Shown: in pieces, positions 1 through 12,307 of the stretch
How positions within the stretch are numbered: the first letter of the stretch is position 1
Layout of the letters: each line of letters opens with the position of its first letter
Source of the DNA: Otatea glauca
Lineage: Eukaryota; Streptophyta; Magnoliopsida; Poales; Poaceae
Direction: 5' to 3'
NCBI GenBank assembly: GCA_036346275.1
Contig: CM070730.1
Span: forward strand, 39,912,918-39,976,917
Length of the DNA: 64,000 nt
The notes under the pieces: model-generated
What the model was told of the DNA's origin: nothing
Databases searched by the model: none
The model's input: the letters and a program-made list of their open reading frames with translations, nothing else
Translations under genes and position numbers: made by a program

Positions 1-226
1 AGGTGTGGATCACCCTCATCTGCCAAAACAAACCTCGTTTAAATTAAGCAGATAATAATAATAAGATTTTAGCATAGATATGAAGCAAGAGAGAAAAGAT
101 AAGTCGAGATTTCATTGATATTCTTGCTCAAGTTGATTAAATTTTAGAAAGTAGTTTTATCTACCAAACACAGCTAATCAAGTTTAGGGTCAAGAGCTAC
201 TGTCAATATGGCTTTGATACCACCTA
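1..226 (-). mobile_element. 5' leader of a long-LTR gypsy element (minus), with tRNA-Met PBS at 210-222
   Basis: On the minus strand this follows the LTR at 227-3918. The reverse complement of 210-222 reads TGGTATCAAAGCC, one base off the plant initiator-tRNA-Met primer site TGGTATCAGAGCC. The remaining bases are AT-rich leader and resemble the leader after the next LTR (about 4009-4223). The internal region and coding part must lie left of the window. No reading frame is supported here. Confidence 0.75.
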
Positions 227-516
227 TGTCGGGAACCGAATCTGCAAATCGGGACCCTCTGTGTATTCTGCACTAGTCCAGGATCGTGCTAGTGCACACA
301 GGCTAAACAGGGTTAAAGTACCACAATCATACACAGCGGAATAATAATAAAGTACTTCAAACATGTATTTAAACGAGTTGTGTGACCTTATGGTCTCCTT
401 ACGTAGATCAGTCACGCAGGGCTTACAATATCAGAGTAAATAGAAATAACAGCGGAAAGCAAATAATCATCCGTAGAAGCCCCATCTTGCCACAGGCAAT
501 TCACTGGGCTTGCCCC

Positions 517-1947
517 CTAGATCTCTGGCTCCTCGACGTACTCCTCCTCCCATACTGGTGTTGATTCCTCCACTGGAGTTGTTTGGAAAGCAAAGGTGAG
601 TACACACCGTACTCAACAAGTAATGCACAGAATGTAGTGCTTATTACTATATGCAAGGCTTATTCCAAAGAATTGGCTTACTTGGTTCTTTTGCATCAAA
701 CAACATTTTAAGCTTATATCTTACTTAGATTAAAAGCAGTGAAACAACTATATATAATGCTAAGTTCTTCAAATGGTTTTTCTTCAAAGATTATCGGCAC
801 ATAGCCTTAAACAGCTCATTTTTAGCACTGGCACACAGCCACCCAATCCACTTTTTTATTTTTGAAGATCTAACCCTTGACTGTAATCCCCGAGCAATGT
901 CCAATACCGCGGACTCGGCTATTCAAATAGATTTTACACTCTGCAGAGGTTGTACACTTTACCCACAAGATACAGCCATTCACCACACAATTGACCGTCC
1001 GTAACAAAGCCTTTCAAGAACCTCTACCTTAACCAATGAACCTCTCGAGTGTTGCCTTCGCTATCACTCCTCTCACGCAGTGCCAGCTGAAGTTTAGGAC
1101 AGGCCAACACCGTTGGATGGGTACCAAGCGCGCAAAGACAGTACGCTCCCCGCATGATATACACCCGTGTCTTGTCACCGAGGTATCGGAGGAAGATATC
1201 AGAACCCTAATCAACTAGGTCTGTCCCATATCAGACATGTGGTTGTACGGGTGACTCAGATCAAAGGCTTGCAAGGTGAAGTCCTTAACTGACCAAGGCA
1301 AGACTTCCAACACTCAATAGTGGCACACAGCCCAATATGGCACACAGACTCACATCACTCATCAACCCATTGCCACACAGGCCCACCTGGCACATAGCCT
1401 CTTGCCACTTGCCCAAGTCTAAATCATTTCCCACCCCGTTGATTATTGTGCAACACATGCTAGCAATAACTCAACATCGGTGCAGAACCACACAGGTCTC
1501 TGAACCTCAATCTCACCATGTGGCATCATCACACCAATTTCAAAATACATTCAGTATTTCATTAATCAATATTGTAGTATTTTTGAAAGATCATTAATGA
1601 TTCGTTGCAAGGCTAAGCATCTATTCACGGTCTAGCCTCCCGTGTTGGCATCATATTAACACCCAACAGATATGAATAACCTTAGGTTGGACAATGATTG
1701 AAAGGCATACAAATAGTAATTTCAAGGTGACATTAACAGTGTGGGTTGATTAGCTAAATTACCCAAATTCATTTAAATATATTTTAATTAATTTAGCATG
1801 CATAGTTTTAAAGAAAAATATATGTTCAAAAGAAACTGGGATCAAAATGGTCAAAGCATCACTTGCCTTCAAAGAGTTGCTGATCCTGATCTGGAGCTTG
1901 GTCTTGCGCTGGAAATTCTCCTGCAAAGCTTTCCGGCAAATCAACGT
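517..1947 (-). other. Putative split acidic reading frame inside LTR 1
   Basis: On the minus strand a mini-exon (about 1947-1867) reads acidic/glutamine-rich residues (DVDLPES..., then QDQ repeats) and ends GAAG before GCAAGT, a match to the GC-AG class of 5' splice site. About 1.29 kb downstream, after CTCCAG, a second segment (572-517) continues in compatible phase. It encodes an E-rich tail (EEEYVEEPEI) and then a stop. Related arrangements occur in the other long LTRs at 4519-5883 and 42481-43949. Splicing and translation are inference. The first-exon start is unknown and no protein family is recognised. Confidence 0.4.
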
Positions 1948-2466
1948 CTACTCGAAATAAATAAATACACACTAAATATAATTTATAGAGAGCAAGTTCA
2001 ACTCTAAAAATTCCAAAAAATTCCCCAATAAATAGATCTCGATTTTACAAATTTTTAGAAATTGGAATCACCTCAATCGGAGTTAAAATGCAAAAGTTAT
2101 GGCTTTTCAAAGTTTGCAAATATATTAAACATAATAAACCGAATTAACATAATTATTTTTCAATAGAAAAAAACGATTTGTTGCGTCAACATGATGTCAC
2201 CTGACACGTGGCGCACTGTGGTGCAGCCACGTCACCTCGGTCTATGGACCCAGTCCACGGCTCGGGTTGGTCCACCGTGGACTCGGTCCACGCGAGCGAT
2301 CGCTGCCCCCACGGATGACTTCAAGCGTCGCTGCATCACGTCGGTACCGCGCCTCGAGATTCATGCACAACACGCGTCACTATCCTAGCTGACCCAACCG
2401 ACTCCCAAATCTCAACCACGTGGTGCAATCACGGCCGTCAAAAGATCAACGGTCAGATCTCCTGCA

Positions 2467-2640
2467 CGCGAGCTCGGCGTCGGTTCGCATTTCGGGTACA
2501 CGTGTCGAGCATCCAACGGCTGGATTCCGTGCGCGAGCTCGGCGACGGTTCGCATCTCGGGTACACGTGTAGAGCATCGAACGGCTGGATTCCGTGCGCG
2601 AGCTCGGCGATGCCTCGGGCTACGCGGCAACACGCGGCAC
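2467..2640. repeat. 65-bp tandem repeat in the GC-rich part of LTR 1
   Basis: Two full units (2467-2531 and 2532-2596) and a partial third start with CGCGAGCTCGGCG and share TTCGCAT, GGGTACACGTGT and AACGGCTGGATTCCGTG blocks. The repeat inflates GC-rich reading frames on both strands in this region, which are not taken as genes. Confidence 0.85.
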
Positions 2641-3918
2641 GATCGCGACAGCTCGTTTGAAATCCACGGCCAAGATTGGTCTAGTCCTCGGTCAAAGATG
2701 CATACGCGTCCATACGCGATTCGGCGAGGGCGCGGCGTCATCTCCGCCGCTCGTTCAAATTTTAACGGCACGGATCCGCGCGCCACAGTTCAACCAACAG
2801 CTACCGTTTAGATCTAATCCAACGGCCCACGATACTCGGGCTGTTTACTATTCATCAAACTACATGGCGTAATCTCACGCGTACACTATCGATCCAACGG
2901 TTGAGACTAAAACAAAGCGCAGAAACTAGATCTAATCACCGCCGTTCATTCTACACATCTACGGTCAAGATTAACGCTAGGAAAACGAGGAGATCAGTGA
3001 CGTGGAAGTACCAGAATCGCGCGATGCAGATCGGACGGTCGGCGATGCATGACGAAATCGACGGCGGCGAGGAAGCGAAGGTTGCCGGAGCTGGGGAAGA
3101 CGACACAGCCAATGGTGCTACGGGGCTTCTTTGGCATGAAAAACTGGCTCGTTCGATACGCCTTGGCGAGAGCGTCACTCCAGTGACCTTGACGACGGCG
3201 GAGAGGAATCGGCGACGGCGGAACGAGGCAAGAATAACGGCGGAGCGGTGCGGCAACTACGGCAAGCTACTGCGGAGTCTCAGGGGCGTCTCAGCATGTG
3301 TGCGAGGAGTCAAAAGGAGCGGCTAGAGAAGCTCTGCACGACGCACTCAATGGATACTTAAAAGCTGCCTCGACGTGCGTGAAACCCGCCGGTGAAACTC
3401 ACGGCCATCAATGCCCACGTCTCTCCGGTGATCCCGCGAGGAAGAAGCGACATGGTGCAATCCTGACCGTCCGTGCGGCGATGATCCGAAGGCGCACGCG
3501 CGCGGGCGACGCGACGCAACGGCAGCCATTGGATCCCGATCCGACGGTGCAGATACGCGGCGGCTAGGGTTTCTAGTCTTATTGGGCGGTCGAGCACGAT
3601 CTTTGGCGACCCAATACTATTCATTCCCGTTTTTAAATCCTTTTTCATTTAAAATAATTTCGGTAATTAAACAAAGCCAAAATAAATAGCAAAAATACCC
3701 GAAAAAATCCAGAAAAATTCTAGAAAATAATTTGGGACATTTGGAACTCAAATAAAATATTTCCAGCAAAACTTTGTATAAAATTTTGTATTATTTTAAT
3801 TAAATGCAAGAAAGGTCACAAATGAATAAATCCAATTAAATTCTTATAAATTCTCATAAATCCTCAAAAATAAAAAATACTCCAAAATTTAAATTAGAAT
3901 AAATTTCAGGGTGTTACA

Positions 3919-4240
3919 ATCGATCCTCTCCTCCTTGAGCCTAATGATTCCTTTCTTTAGGATCCTCAGGGTTAACGGCAACCACCCATTGCTTTCTCCT
4001 CAGGTGTGGAGCTTTGCCATCTACTATAGATAACTCAGGTAAGATTTTTTTTAACTTCACCAGAAGGGGAAAAGAAAGAAATTTCAGCAAGGGATAAGAT
4101 TAGAAGAATGAGATAAGTCAAGATCATATTATTCTTTCAAGTTAAATGTTTCCTTTAGAAAATAATTTTGAAGATCGTATAGAGACAACCAGACTATCTA
4201 GGGATAAGGCCTATGATCAGTATGGCTCTGATACCACCTC
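3919..4240 (-). mobile_element. Short internal remnant between two long LTRs; PBS at 4224-4236
   Basis: On the minus strand, LTR 2 is followed by TGGTATCAGAGCC (reverse complement of 4224-4236), then about 290 bp of leader. A purine-rich stretch (AAGGAGGAGAGG, near 3925-3940) then abuts the start of LTR 1. Either LTR 1 belongs to a second element inserted in the leader of the first (candidate target site ATCGA at 3919-3923), or the purine tract is a true PPT and the internal region has been deleted. The partner ends are outside the window, so I cannot choose. Confidence 0.65.
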
Positions 4241-7200
4241 TATCGGGACCCGAATATGCATATCCAGACCCTCTGTGTATATTCCACTAGTCTAGGATCA
4301 CGCTACTGCACACAGGCTCAACATAGATAAATACCGCAATCATACATAGAGAAAACATAATAAAAGACATCATATATTAAATATTAAAGGGTTGACTGAC
4401 CTTATGGCCAAGCTTACATGATTATGCCTCACAAGGCTAAATAACAAATTAAACTACAGCGGAATGAAAACGTAGATCAACACTTCAGTATACCACAGGC
4501 AACTGACAAGGCTTATCCCTAAATATTCGTCTCCTCCAGGAAAACCTCCTCCAAAACTGGTGTAGACTGCTCACTCGTGATGTTGTTGGCAAGGGTGAGT
4601 ACTTAAAACACTCAATAAGTTGTGCATAGAATGCAATTCTAACAAAACTATAAGCAAGGCTTATTCAAAAAAAAGGCTAACATGGCTATTTTGTAGTAAA
4701 GCAGCATTTATAAACAAGTACAATAAGTAGATTGTAAAGACAGTAAAACAAATAACAGTAAATAGTAATTTTCAGCATTTTAGGTAAACCAAGTTATCCA
4801 ATCTAAGTCAAGTTCCAACTTTCAATAACAACATTCAACATTCCCATCCAGGTTATCATTTAATAAAATCTAACCCTTGACTGTAATCCCCGAGCATTGC
4901 TCAGTACCGCGAGCATGGCTATCAGAATTGATTTTACACTCTGCAGAGGTTATGCACTTTCCCCACACGACATAACCATACACCACAAATGCAAGTGGTC
5001 ATGACAAAACCTTTATCCTAACATTGACCCTCCCGGTAAGCCATACACTACACCTTCCCTCAGGGGAGGAGAAGGATAGGACCGACAAACAGTTAGATTG
5101 ATGTGTAACGCCACATCCTCCGCTATAACCACACTTCCATGTATGCATGCTTCTGTGTGATTATCCACTTGAGGAATCATATATCAAGATATCAGTAATC
5201 CTACTTAGTTAGGTCTATCCCATTCCAGATCATGTGGTTGCATGATTGACTCAGTTCAAAGGCAAGGAAGGTTAAGTCCTTAAGATGAGACTTCCACAAA
5301 CCCTCTGCCATTCCTGGCCCACCTTGGCACACTGCTGCTTGCTACTTGCCCCAATCTAAATTATTTACCACCCCAGTTAATTACCATGCACCACGTGCCA
5401 TTAACAAATCAACATCGTTTCGTGACATATATCACTACAACTCAACATCATTGTGTGACAGCACTCGACACACCTTTCATAAACATGTTCCATATTCCAT
5501 TAATCAAGATTCACTTTTGATATTGCAAAATACATGTGGTATATGTGGCATGGCTAAGCAAAATAAGCACGGTCTAACCAACCCATATTGATTGCTAATA
5601 TTAACCAACTAATAATGAGCCATCCTAGTGTGACAAATAATCATGGCATACAAATGACAAGGTAGGGTATAGATCAATTAGGTAAATTAGCTTAATCCCA
5701 ATTTAATTTGAAACAATTGTATACGTGAAATAGTATGCAATAAAATAAAACAATATAGCAATTTTATAAACATGGGTTCAACATGATCAAAGCACAACTT
5801 GCCTTAGAAAAACCCTTATTCTTGCTCTGGACCTTGGTCTTGAATCAATGATTCCTCTCTGGATGCTTCGCACAATTCGACATCTACGCGAAACGAGAGA
5901 GAAAGCCAAATAAACACCAAAATAGAGAGCAAACAATCTTGAAAAATAAAATACAATTCACCATTAAATAGATCACAATTTTAATTTTTTTAGAAATTTG
6001 AATCACCTCAATCGGAGCTTGTAAAGGAGAACGGGCCTGTGGAAGATTCAAATATCATAAAAATCTGAAATTTGGAAAATACCGAATTAATCAAGTTATC
6101 TTTCTATGGGAAATTCTATTTAATGCGTCACGCTGATGTCATCATTGCTACGGCGCTGACATGTGGCCCTCTGGTCTATGCACCCGGTCCATGGGACCAG
6201 ATTCATCCACCGTGGACCCGGTGCTTCAACCTATCTCACCGATGTGCGAGCCGCACATGCTAATGCAATCACCCATGCGTGCGCTGACACAGACGTCCTC
6301 TCGGCCCACCTCAACCACATGCGTCGAGCTGGCGCTGATCTGGCTGCCACGCAGCCACACACGTTGTTCATCGGAGCGGTCCACAAAGGCGGCAGCGGCA
6401 CAAGTGCCTAGGGTCGTCGGCAGCGAGCGCAATACCTTCCTACTTCAAGCTCTCATCGGAGCGAACTTGGTGACACGGTCGGATCAAGATCTTGTGCATA
6501 GGGCCTTAGGCGGTGACGTATTCTTCTCTAGTGGCAGCGACCTCCACGGTGATCTCCTCCGCCGAGTGTCTCATGAATCCAAAGCGCGCACCGTGTAGGC
6601 CCCGTGACGGCGGTTCCACAGCGGCTACTCCCGAGCTGGGATTTGCAGGGATGGGGGCGAATCGATAGCTCAAACTCTGCAGCGATGCTAGGTGAAACTT
6701 CAAATTGCGGTTGAACGGCGACGATTCTTGACAGGAAGGTTTAGGGCTTTGGTTACTCGATCTCGGGTGACGTCGATGCGCAACTTATATAGGCGGAAGA
6801 GTCCGTGCTGCCTCTGACATGAAGCTTCGTCCAGGGTAGACATAGCTCGAAGTCCTGACCGGCTACGACTCAGAGACAAAGACCCTGACTGTGACGCGTG
6901 GCAAAATCGGATGGCTCAGAGTGCTTGGCTACGCGGGCGGTTCACAGCCGAACGATCGGGATCTAACGGCTAACACACTTGCGATTAGGGTTTCGGCCCG
7001 AAGGCCTACGGTGGCAGGCTAGGCTGCACGATGGCCATATGGGCCTCAACCCATTACTATTTCCTTTTGATTTTCGAAGCATTTTCAAATTAATTAAAAC
7101 CTAGCAATTTAATTAATTAGTTTAAAGCAACAAAAATATTAGGAAAAATCCAAGAAAATTCTCATAAATACTTTAAGACATTTAGAACCCAAATAAAATA

Positions 7201-7377
7201 TTTTTAGTAAAACTTTATTTTGACTTTATTAATAAACAAATACTTTCTCCAAATACCCATATACAAAATATTTAATAAATGCAAATAAAATCCAGAAAAT
7301 CCAATGAATTTGAGAAATCGATAAAATGCACAAATAACAGAATAAATTAAATAAAAGACAAAAATTGGGATGTTACA
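4241..7377 (-). mobile_element. Long gypsy LTR 2 (minus strand, 3.1 kb)
   Basis: Minus-strand start TGTAACATCCC at 7377 and end CCCGATA at 4241 (terminal CA mutated to TA), directly before a tRNA-Met PBS. A TATA-like box (TATATAAG, reverse complement of 6784-6791) lies at the edge of the GC-rich part (about 6120-7050), which suits a retroviral promoter. Homologous over most of its length to LTR 1. It interrupts a CACTA coding exon at its right edge (7378). Confidence 0.8.
4519..5883 (-). other. Putative split reading frame inside LTR 2 (degenerate)
   Basis: This is the counterpart of the split frame in LTR 1. The mini-exon spans about 5883-5803, preceded by CGCGTAG and ending CTAAG before GCAAGT. 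The distal segment (about 4572-4519) encodes a TPVLEEVFLEE-like tail and then a stop. An in-frame stop near the end of the first segment suggests this copy has decayed. The donor-like motif is conserved even where the reading frame is not. Confidence 0.3.
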
Positions 7378-7380
7378 TAT

Positions 7381-8171
7381 GATCCTCAGCCACACATAAT
7401 GTCCATGCAAATCATGGACGAAAATTTACAAGTCGTTCAGGACTACGTAGAAAAAGCATTGCTAGCTCAACGGGAAAAAAATTTCATACTTTTACCCCAC
7501 AACCCGGGTTAAGTACCGTTTCATCCAATTCCTATACTTAATGATTTGTACTTTATATGCAGCTCGAAGTTAGGTTGAATGACCATTGCGACATTCCTTT
7601 GTAGGTTTCAATAGGTTCTACTTGTAATTATACTAAGACAGAACCTTGTAATTTACCTTGATTCCAAAAAGGGCGGCACCCACGACTTGACGCCTATCGT
7701 GAAATTACTCGAGACGTCGTTCAATGTCTATAGAGCTTGTGGAGGGCCACACAAGGACTCATAGTAGCTGAAGCACGTCTAGAAGTTTTTGGTATCCGCT
7801 AGTACGTAATAATCCTTTGCACTCCATAATAATACCTTTGGAACTAACCAATTATATTTTGGCAGTGCCACCAGTAGCCAAAGGCTACTAACCAATGTGG
7901 ATTCTACATTTGCCACAATATGCAAATCCTCATTGGTGCAAAGAAGACCCATGTTATGGAACTTTGTCATTCTTGCAATAATTGTTTCCACTTATCAATT
8001 TATATACGTGTAAGACTTTACTCTTTCTATCGACAAGCATGGAAATACGCTGAATCTGTGTTGGAACAGGCTGACCTGCTACGAATTCGAGGACAACTCT
8101 ATGCCTTCTTGATGCGTGAGGTCATAAATCTAAAAGGCGAATGCCACTTAGCCTCACTTGACGAGTTGTGA
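7381..8171 (+). pseudogene. CACTA Ulp1-like protease gene, C-terminal exons
   Basis: An exon at 7381-7507 reads DPQPHIMSM...YVEKALLAQ and then LLPHNPG, ending at a splice-donor-like GGTTAAGT. Later exons lie around 7580-8000, with decayed frames. The last exon (about 8041-8171) encodes a leucine-rich end (SVLEQADLLRIRGQL) and stops at 8169-8171. The same blocks occur in reverse orientation at 36790-37560, so this is the 3' half of the CACTA companion gene that carries a C48/Ulp1-like cysteine-protease region. Frameshifts and the LTR insertion make it non-functional. The family assignment rests on recall of grass CACTA proteins; catalytic residues were not located. Confidence 0.6.
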
Positions 8172-8451
8172 ATTTGTTAGTTATCACTTGGGTTAATTTG
8201 TGAACCTTGTGCTGTGAATTTGTGAGTTGTAGTTATGAATTTATTTGGTTAATATATCTAATTTGATTTCTGATATGGATGCGCTGTACGTATTGTGTAA
8301 TATGTAATCTGAGTTGATTTCTGAAATGTATATCATAATAATATGCTTATGATGTAAACTCTGTAATCTGTTTTGTTTCAGAGGGCATGGCAAGCATTTC
8401 CTGAGGTTAGCCAATAAAATTAGAAAATCTTCAATAATACAAACCATCGTC

Positions 8452-8810
8452 ACAGACAGTTCTTAGCTACAACCGTCTGAGATGGTGCAATATCACGGAC
8501 GGTTCTAGCTACGAAACATCTGTGATGAGTGAATATCACAGACGGTTCTAGCTACGAACTGTCTATGATGATTGACTATTACAGATGGTTCGTAGCAAGA
8601 ACTGTCTGTAATTATGGAATATCACAGACGGTTATAGGATAGAACCATCTGTGATGATGTGTCATCAGAGACTGTTCGTAGATAGAATCATCTCTGATCT
8701 TAATTTTCACTGACGGTTTGGAAAACATCTTTGATGTGCCATTCTTATCACTGACACATGTTTATAGACGCTTCACAAAACCGTCAGTGGTGAGCTTTTG
8801 TGTAGTAGTG
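8452..8810. repeat. CACTA subterminal repeats, right end
   Basis: At least six copies of a roughly 16-bp motif, TCACAGACGGTTCTAG or its complement, alternate in orientation, so each pair forms a small hairpin (for example at 8531-8570). They lead to the terminus at 8810. In En/Spm-type elements such subterminal repeats bind the element-encoded protein; here this is by analogy. Confidence 0.85.
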
Positions 8811-8984
8811 ATGCATGCACATATTAGCAACACATTGTTCACTTTGATAAAATTGATTTACGTGGAGGTCTTCAGTTCTGTTGTACCTGTTTATCGATTC
8901 AATTGTGCGTGCCACGATGATAACGTGAGAAGGAAAGAAAAAGCTTGCTCTTCTAGCTTAACCATAAATAAAAGCATATCATAT
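8811..8984. other. Unassigned spacer between CACTA and Tat element
   Basis: A 174-bp stretch with no repeat or coding signal I can recognise. Its last five bases, CATAT, are the target duplication of the following retrotransposon. Confidence 0.5.
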
Positions 8985-9635
8985 TGTTGGCGTTAAAAAC
9001 TTGATGTAGGGTTTCTGACAGCAGCACACCGGACGAACACCGGGTTCAGAGCGTGCCAGTCGATTTGACCTGGAACCGACAAGGTAAAAAATATAAAATT
9101 CACACAAAGCCGATCGTGAAGATCAATCGGCTTAGATCAAATCAGCTTGAAGCCGATCAAGATCAAAGTAACAGGATAAGTCTAACTAGCGATTAAGGCT
9201 AATTAGAGGATAAAGGCGGTCGATTACGAAGAAGCGATCGCAACAAAATCAGAACAAATCGAACACAGGGTGTAATTGGCGAAGATCAATAATCGGCGAT
9301 GCGCAACTCTATTGATCAAAATCGATTACAAAGGCTAAATTACAAGATCTACTCCTAGTCGACAGGAAAAGATGAAAAAGTAAAGCTGGTTGTTTGTATG
9401 TCTTGGGTTTTTTTGCAGTTTGCTTCGACCCTTCTTTTATACCCATCGGCCAATCGTATCCTTTTACAACACGTTTCAAATCCTGATTCGTATTGGCCTT
9501 ATCTCGGACGGTTGTTTTCTTAAAAGATCTTGCTGTTACCAATTACTTTCAAATCTTTCCAATCCTGTCCGTTAATTCCGTATTTTTGACTTTATTGCCG
9601 ATTTTGACCAAGTTTGCCAAATTTTGGTCCAAACA
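8985..9635 (-). repeat. 3' LTR of the Tat element; PPT at 9636-9650
   Basis: Matches 19516-20165 over its whole length, with a handful of substitutions and several single-base indels. Immediately to its right the reverse complement reads AAAATGGGGGGCATA, the polypurine tract, which fixes this as the 3' LTR of a minus-strand element. TSD CATAT precedes it. Confidence 0.93.
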
Positions 9636-9965
9636 TATGCCCCCCATTTTTGAGAAATGACTTGTCATTTGTCAAAATTTCATTATCGGCTTTTCAATCG
9701 GCTAACCGTTGAACTTAACTCAATAACTGCTACTTTATTTGCGCCGTAATTCTCTGACATGCGAGTAGTGCGTTTTAACTGCTCGCGCCTTTTGAGATTC
9801 ATTTCCCGCCGCTTCAAATTTTCACCACGCTATAAAATGCGGCCCCCACCTTGGTCATTCTTCACGCGCACAAGCTCTTGAATCATCTGCAATCGGCTTA
9901 AGCTTACCGTTTGAAGTACTCCTGAGGCAACCCTTTAGCTCATCAATCTTCCTTCATCGGCTACA

Positions 9966-11200
9966 ATGGACCCTAGCTAGGTACTTATTCCGATTCCGCA
10001 CAGCAATGACCAATATTTTCTGGGTCCTTTGGGAAATCTAGACGTCCATACCGTAACAAACCAAGAAGTCCCTCGATTACCTCATTCAATTCTTTGGTCA
10101 CAACATAGAGGGTGGAATAAGAGTTTGGGCTTGGCCGACAGCTCTAAAAGGATGGAGAAATTGGTTTATCAGGGTAGCAGCCCAAAAGAGGATTGAATGG
10201 GAAAGAATGGGCATAGCTGAGTGTATTTCACTTTCCTTAGCCGACCCTGAAGCCAATGAGCCCTTAGTGGCCACGGCCTGTTATTTTTGGTCGGATTGCT
10301 TTAATGCTTTTTTATTCCGCACTGGTCCCATCGGCCCAACTCTTTTAGATGTTGCTCAAGCTGTGTTGTCTTGACGGATGGAGATCAAGTATCGGATTTT
10401 AGTGGAAAACCAAAATATAAACTCATTCGATCTAAAGGAGAGGTTGGGCCAAATATATTGGAAATAACAACAAGGTCAATGGCCTAGTATCGGACGAAGA
10501 ACATGTAGCTTTCTGAACCTTTGGCTAGACCGTTTTACGTTACGTGGAGCATCTCTCGGACCAACTCAAGTATATCAAGTGATAGCGAACGACTTGTTGA
10601 GGGTCGTCGGTGGCTTTAGGAAAAATCTTTTTGGATCTTTGTGTACCAAATGCTTTATATAATAAGGAGTCGGCTTTATACGGTTTTGGAAAATTTCTTG
10701 TCGGTAATGTAGGTGGCCCAATGTGGTTCGTGCAAATATGGTCATCTTGTTTATTCAAATAGTTCTTTTAATTTGGATTCAAATGATGATACTCCTTTTC
10801 CAAGGAAGATATACTTGAAGGAGCACCTATTCAATTTAGAGAATGCCGATCCTTTGGTGAAAGATTTATGATGTGCTCGAGAAATGAGACAAGGGCCTTT
10901 CTGACGGTGTAGAAGGTTTGTCATTCTTCTTGCAATTGAACACCGAAGGTTTCAAGCGACAAGATTTCTTTAACTATGGCTATTGCGATTTTCTTTGGCC
11001 TTCTTTTCTCCATCTCGAAGCCGACTCTCTCGATGCCTCGGAGACCACGGACTTGTATAAATTTTTATTTCTCCATGCATTTTCCATGTCGGCCTTCATA
11101 CTCGGAATCGGACCTTCCACCCTCATACGAATTTTACCATCCTTGATATATGCAAGGCGGCTCGGCTTTGGCAGGTGATACCAAGTCTTCCACTTCTAGA
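9966..11200 (+). pseudogene. Antisense extra gene of the Tat element: plant mobile domain-like part
   Basis: Runs opposite to gag-pol in the region before the 3' LTR. From the ATG at 9966 the frame reads IPIPHSNDQYFLGPLG after an early TAG. After a frame change near 10110 it reads WAWPTALKGWRNWF and then CYFWSDCFNAFLF...GPTLLDVAQAV (to about 10370). The tryptophan-rich start and the NAFLF-GP-TPTL-DV block resemble the plant mobile domain (aminotransferase-like/PMD) family found in plant transposons. Downstream, 10918-11178 keeps an open frame rich in F and L. Multiple stops make it a pseudogene. Function is unknown. Grande carries an antisense gene in the same place (recall), and position plus domain support the comparison. 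Confidence 0.55.
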
Positions 11201-12307
11201 TCGGCTTCAACCAAGAGCCGAGTCCGCAATACCATATCAGCGAGGCTAGTTTTGGAGTTAGTCGGCGAACTTCAACTCCTGCATCTCCTCACTTCCATCT
11301 GAATGCTCGCCACGCAGGGGTTTCACGACATGGTGGTCGGCTATCGCAGATTGTTTGTATATGGAAAGACTCCTTCGACTATCGTCAAAAATTTTTCCAA
11401 ATTTGCGAGAGACATCCTTAGTATCTAACAAATGAATCTAGCGGTGAAGCTAGCTCGTCGGGTTATACTAACTCAAGCTTAGTAGATAAGGTATCGGCTT
11501 TGAATAATCTTGCCTCATACATCGGTCTTATTCGGATGTATTTACGTAATCATACTTTTCTTGCTATATATTTGCAGGCTAAGGATGTCGGCAAGAAGCT
11601 TTGTTTCTAGCCAATCCGGGAATGAGCGGGGAAGAGAGCTCATCAATCGGTCGCCTTACGGGCTATACCTCGCACTCTAGGGGTGCATAGTCCATCCTTA
11701 TCGGATATCGAGAAAAACAACCAAGTAGCGTAAATACAATCACTTACCATTTCTTCTTCTTCCTTGAACTAACCTTTATCCGATTTATATTTCTAGAAAG
11801 AAAAAGGCAAAGTATACCAAGGCTCCAGTGAAGAAGGGACCCAAGCCTCTGAGAACAAAGTGGCGAGAGTTCGCCTCATGCATCGGCTATTGGAGAAGTA
11901 AGTTACGACACCTTGTATGATAACTTGTGTATTCTATTTGCATTGGCTTATCCTTCATTTGTTTTCTTTAGCCAACGCAATCGCCCAAGTCGCGAAGATC
12001 CTTGCCGATCTTCCGAATATTTCAAGCTGCACCGACTCCTACACCAAAGCCGACTCATCACGCCCATCAGCGATTTGCGGAATTGTCGGATCAACAAACT
12101 TACTTGGATTTTCATTGGGCGATCTTGGCGACCGGAGATCATGGCTCTTGATGATTACGATGCGAGATCGAGAAAAATTCTTCAAGTGTCGGAAAAGGCA
12201 TCGGCTGCCGTCATACGCCCGAGCATGAAAGAGCATCTTGACAAACTCTTCAAGCTTGTGATGCAACGCGATCGAAGATCTGGTGACAATCGGTAGATAA
12301 GGATGCC
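11201..12307 (+). other. Middle of the antisense gene, exon/intron structure unclear
   Basis: Continuation between the mobile-domain part and the coiled-coil end. Short open stretches occur in shifting plus-strand frames, for example one ending near 12296 that reads ARSRKILQVSEKASAA and leads towards the next segment. Splice-like AG and GT sites are present, but I cannot place introns with confidence. No independent feature is recognised. Confidence 0.35.

Larger units (their letters stand above)
227..3918 (-). mobile_element. Long gypsy LTR 1 (minus strand, 3.7 kb)
   Basis: Read on the minus strand the block starts TGTAACACCC at 3918 and ends CCCGACA at 227, immediately before a tRNA-Met PBS. 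It is therefore a 5' LTR of a Ty3/gypsy element transcribed leftward. The minus-strand 5' third (about 2190-3600) is GC-rich and the rest AT-rich, as in the other long LTRs in this window. It is clearly related to the LTR at 4241-7377 but diverged by many indels. Long LTRs with this PBS resemble the rice RIRE3/RIRE8 or Del/Tekay type (recall, not searched). Short GC-rich reading frames inside it are not supported as genes. Confidence 0.8.
7378..8810 (+). mobile_element. CACTA (En/Spm) element, 3' terminal fragment (plus)
   Basis: The right end TTTGTGTAGTAGTG at 8810 is the reverse complement of a CACTA terminus. It is preceded by subterminal repeats and by exons homologous to those of the minus-strand CACTA at 36065-39600. 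The left side is cut by the LTR at 4241-7377, so the rest of the element should lie left of the window. No catalytic transposase is visible. Confidence 0.8.

Noticed and set aside
2412..3648. Several 90-140 codon GC-rich reading frames on both strands
   Set aside because: They lie inside LTR 1, overlap each other on opposite strands, include a 65-bp tandem repeat and show no family motif.
8452..8810. CRISPR-like array of regularly spaced short repeats
   Set aside because: Repeats alternate in orientation, spacers vary and the array ends in a CACTA terminus; eukaryotic transposon subterminal repeats.
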